In this document: positions 60,176-64,000 of the stretch, one piece after another
How the letters are laid out: each line of letters begins with the position of its first letter
How positions within the stretch are numbered: position 1 is the first letter of the stretch
NCBI GenBank assembly: GCA_013400975.1
Contig: WBMZ01000211.1
Location: forward strand, 186,001-250,000
Length of the DNA stretch: 64,000 bases
From: Atrichornis clamosus
Taxonomy: Eukaryota; Chordata; Aves; Passeriformes; Menuridae
Reading direction: 5' to 3'
Position numbers and translations under genes: made by a program
The notes under the pieces: generated by a model
Told to the model about the DNA's origin: nothing
Databases searched by the model: none
Seen by the model: the letters and a program-made list of their open reading frames with translations, nothing else

Positions 60176-63100
60176 GTGAATCCTTCCCCCACCACCTTTA
60201 AACAATTCCTCATTTCCTGCCATGGCTAATCCAGAAATCCTTTACCCAGTGCCTACCACCACAGGTTTCAGGAGACCTTAATACACCCTGAAATGTAAAT
60301 AATGCACATCACACAAGCACTTTCTCTCAAAAACTGGGGTCTGGCTTTATCAAGGGCTTCCCAAGACTACAGATATCTTTTAATGTATTTTAGTGTGGTC
60401 ACAGGATATCCTTGTGCCCACTAACCCCTTCACACAGCCAAAATCACAGCACCAGATGGCTCTTGACCTCCACCACCCCCTCACCACCAAACCTGCACTG
60501 CCATAACCTGCTGGCACCAGAGTAAATCTTACCCACCACAGAGCAGCACTGGGTGGTTGCTTTCAGCAGATGACAAGGTATTTTTATTTCCAGATCAACA
60601 GAAAATGGAGATTTTGAGGCTAAGAGAAAGCATGTCAAAGTGAGAACCTTTTGCTTCTGAATAATTCTTTTCTCTAAAGTTAGGTCAGATTCCATACCAA
60701 ATAACTGGGGAAAAGAGGCTTCCAGTAAACCTAGGAAAGATGTGACATGACACCCTAGCAGAGAAAAAGAAGTGATCTGTGAGAGAATGGAGAAGGGAAC
60801 ATTTTACATTATTACATGATATTACACATATCATAAATTATTTTACTATGACACAGCTGAACTCCTTGATTATGCCAAACTGGAGTTTCACTTTGACTTT
60901 CAATCCTTCCCTCACCTTTCTTCTTTGGAACATATAAATGATTGGTATTCTTATTCCAGAGCATGAAATCTGGGTATATGTGCTTGTACTCAGCAAAGAG
61001 ATTGCAGAATAGATCAATACCAACAATGTTGTCTGCCACATTGGTGAAACATCTCTACATATTTTGAAATGCATTTCAATGACAGACTGGCTTGGCAAGG
61101 CCAAAACCAGTTTAGTTGATTATTCTCAGTACATATTCCCTCCGTACTCAAAAGATTTCAAATCCTGACAGCCTATTACTGAGAAGTATATCCTTTCTGA
61201 TAAGAATAACTAAGACTCTGAATTTGGAATATTTTCTGTGTTGCTGAAATCTAAAGCATTGAGAATGAGAAGTTTCAATTAATTCAATCCTCAATTTAAT
61301 GTTTCACATTGTCAATTTTTATACTCTGAACCAGAAATGTGACAAAATCAGTGTAAAGCAAATTAGAAATAGTTAACTAGCAGAACTTAGCTGTAAATAC
61401 CACAACAATCTGCAGCACTCCTGTGGTGTGGTAAATGTAATCTACTGATAAATTTCTTCCTTATGAAGCAGTCTGTCTGAAAAAAACCCAAATCATGGAG
61501 TGATTCATTAAAAAAATATATCAGTAAATAACTTTAAAGGATTCTAAATTGAAAACTAGGTACTGACCACGTTGCCTCTTACTGCTAGAAATTCTGAAGA
61601 GGCTGTCAGAAATCAAATACACTTTTACCCTCCTAAGGGTGAGCCCTGCTATAAAGAAAAGTCATCGGGAGCAATCATTTTTAATTTTACTGAAGTATCA
61701 ACACAGTATTTTTATTATAAAGCCTCAGACTTGGAGACTTTAACATTTCATTCCAAAGGCTTACCAGGACTCTGAGATTTTTATGTTCAACTTCAAAGAC
61801 TAGCATCAGCTTTTAATGCTTTTTAAACTGTCATGAAGCTGCAAGATTTAGGAGGGTAGAGTGAAGGTCCCAGTAAAAACACATTAGTTTCTGCGTAATA
61901 CTGGAAGGAATCAGCTTCCAGTTTGAATTTCAAATTCTCCAGGGGTCTAAACTTGTAGTCTCTCAACATGGCCAGTACTGCTTTCTCCTCTTTTGGGAAA
62001 ACCAGCAATCCCACGACCATTTCTTGGGATACACACGAACAGGAAGCCGGAGACTTCTGAGGCACAGGACTTGCTCAGTGCTGAGGGATGCCCTCAGCAA
62101 AGTTCTACAGGATATATTTTTCCACTTGTGGCCTTTGGAAGTTGCCTTGCCCTTAGGACACAGCACCAGTAGCTGTAACACAAAGTGCCTTCCCCAGCCC
62201 CCTCCATCCCTCGCTGCTCACACTCCTGCAGCAGGTGGTGGAGGGAGGATGATTTATCTCCAGAGGAACCTGCTGCTGTTTCACTTCCTAAACTGAAACT
62301 CAAGCCACCGAGCTGCTACATCAAAGATGATTCCACTGCCTTCACTTCTAGTCAATTTATGAAGAGTGAACTCTGTCCACTTTTTTTTAAAAGGCAGACC
62401 AAAGGTACTAAGCTTCAGCAGATGGTACAGAAATATGCACTCCAAGTGCACAGAGCCAAGCTCCTGGGGCTCTGATTCCATGACAATGAGTTATTTTTCA
62501 TTGCTGCTCCCTCTCAACTCATTCAAAGTAGGTGCTCATAGACTGTTCTGCACTCCTGCTACCTTGAAAAGCTCTTCAGATGTGCCTAACCTTATCCTGC
62601 AGCATCTCTTTCACCATGATATAAGTTCATGCAGAAACCACCTGCATGTGTCATAGTCGGTGTTCTAAATCTGGGTTCTGGATTCTGTGCTTGTACAATC
62701 AATGTCAAAATATTAAGTATTGTAACACTTAAATTCAAGATAACCTGGATTTTTATTTTACTTCATTTTGCAGCCAGCTACTGATCCACAGAATTATTTG
62801 TGTTTCAACATAAAATTCTTAATTCAAAGTACAAAAAAAATCATAGTTAAAAAGGAAATAGCTTATTTGTGTTTAGACCTAATTAATGTAGATGTATTTT
62901 TTTCAAAACATATCCAGGAATCCAGCAATTGAATTTCTAATCCCAAATCCACCAAGACATTTAGAGTACACACTTTACAAGAACTGCACTCCAGCGTCAC
63001 AGAGCACTCTGGGTACAGTAGCATTTGTGCAGAAACTATTTATTAAGTTCTGGCTTGCAAAACTTACTACAGGGAAAAGCAAAGTCATGCCAGGATGTGG

Positions 63101-64000
63101 TTGGTTTGATAAATAATGGAAGGAGATTTCATAATACAGAACTCTATTATTCCTTCAGCATAAAGTGCAGGGGAGGAGGAAAGCTAATAACACAGTGGCA
63201 TAAATTTCCCCTAATGGAGAGACAGGCAGATTTGTTCCTCAGGGGGAGAGGGATTAGGGTTTGTACAAGACTGACAGCTGTAAGTTACTCCAGGTTTACC
63301 AGCTGGAGAAGAGCTCAGCACATCCTGCCGTCATCCCTCACTCTGAGACAGCAGAAGGAACAGGCAGAAGGGGCAGCACTGGAGTGTGTGGCAGCTGAGC
63401 TCCCAGACACATCCAGGCTGCTTGGCAGTCCCCTGGCCAGCTCTGCACCTTTAACAACTGATGATATAGCACACAACTTGTCGTGATTTCATTTAAAAAG
63501 CCAACCAATAAATGAAATTGCATTATTCTTATTGAGGATTGAAAACTGCTCCACGGTTTGGCTCCTTTCAGAACACCGTGCTGCTAGGCAAAGAGTTGGG
63601 AAAAAACACAGGGATTTGTGATGAAAATGAAATGAACTTAAGATTTTTAAAAACATTCCTTCATTCAGTCTGAAATTCTGTTTTCATAACCCCCAGGGTT
63701 CAGCCACCATGTATTTTGTCAGGTTTGTCTCTCCAACCATCTACCACTGTCATCAGCTTCATTTCTGAGAGGGGAGGTGGAGGTGTGATGGAAAAATGCA
63801 GTGGTTATTTTGAACAATTCAGTGTTATCTGGGTATCTCTTTGCCATCTATCATCTAGAAATTTATACTGCTTTTTAGATCACTCAAAGGAATTAAAGCT
63901 CTTCAGGACATAATTTCTTTCCCTGCAATTTCTTGTCCTGGCAAAAGCAAAAAGCGAAATTCAATCTGTTTTCACTGAAAATCTAAAAAATATTAGACTA

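Larger units (their letters stand above)
54301..64000. other. Intergenic DNA downstream of SPON1, part 3
   Basis: No exon recognised on either strand, and none resembling RRAS2, the neighbour expected from human gene order. Contents: AAAAAC repeat 55923-55955, GC-richer block about 56690-57060, G/T tract 58979-59112, ONECUT-like motifs and a CpG-rich patch at 59937-60155. The rest is AT-rich with no feature I can name. Confidence 0.7.

Noticed and set aside
38086..64000. Search for RRAS2 or another neighbour gene
   Set aside because: No exon with GTPase motifs or a CAAX-type end was recognised on either strand; an assignment would be guesswork.
1..64000. tRNA, rRNA, CRISPR or prokaryote-type systems
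   Set aside because: No tRNA T-loop/A-box pairs, rRNA segments, spaced repeat arrays or operon-like gene runs were seen; the window is vertebrate nuclear DNA.

Overview
The window is vertebrate genomic DNA, very probably from a bird. The evidence is an intron-rich vertebrate gene, several fragments of the CR1 LINE family that dominates avian genomes, low overall repeat density and AT-rich non-coding sequence. Nothing bacterial (operons, ribosome binding sites, CRISPR) is present.

One protein-coding gene is supported: the 3' two-thirds of SPON1 (F-spondin), on the + strand. Ten coding exons were placed by matching the predicted protein to F-spondin as I know it and by requiring consensus splice sites and compatible phases: 7404-7468, 27231-27432, 28297-28437, 28767-28842, 29274-29456, 29808-29978, 30935-31102, 31927-32091, 33335-33598 and 34339-34502. 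Together they give 1599 nt in one uninterrupted frame, i.e. 532 residues plus a TAA stop. They cover the spondin domain (from its C-terminal half), an acidic linker and all six thrombospondin type 1 repeats (TSRs). Exons for the signal peptide, reelin domain and first half of the spondin domain lie upstream of the window.

Layout. 1-7403 is intron. 7469-27230 is a 19.8 kb intron that holds a striking near-perfect 33-bp-arm hairpin at 16748-16844. 27231-34502 is a compact cluster of nine exons with short introns; the intron between TSR2 and TSR3 is almost entirely a decayed sense-strand CR1. 34503 to about 38085 is the probable 3' UTR, with candidate poly(A) signals at 35810, 35934 and 38060. 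From about 38.1 kb to the end I see no gene on either strand: only CR1 scraps, G/T-rich low-complexity tracts, a few CpG-rich patches and stretches that look like conserved non-coding DNA. In human the next gene after SPON1 is RRAS2 on the opposite strand; none of its exons was recognised here.

No complete undescribed system was found. The best lead is the intronic hairpin, which has the shape of a young intronic microRNA or siRNA precursor. Next come the CR1-filled intron, whose acceptor region abuts the transposon tail, and two CpG-rich patches in the downstream desert.
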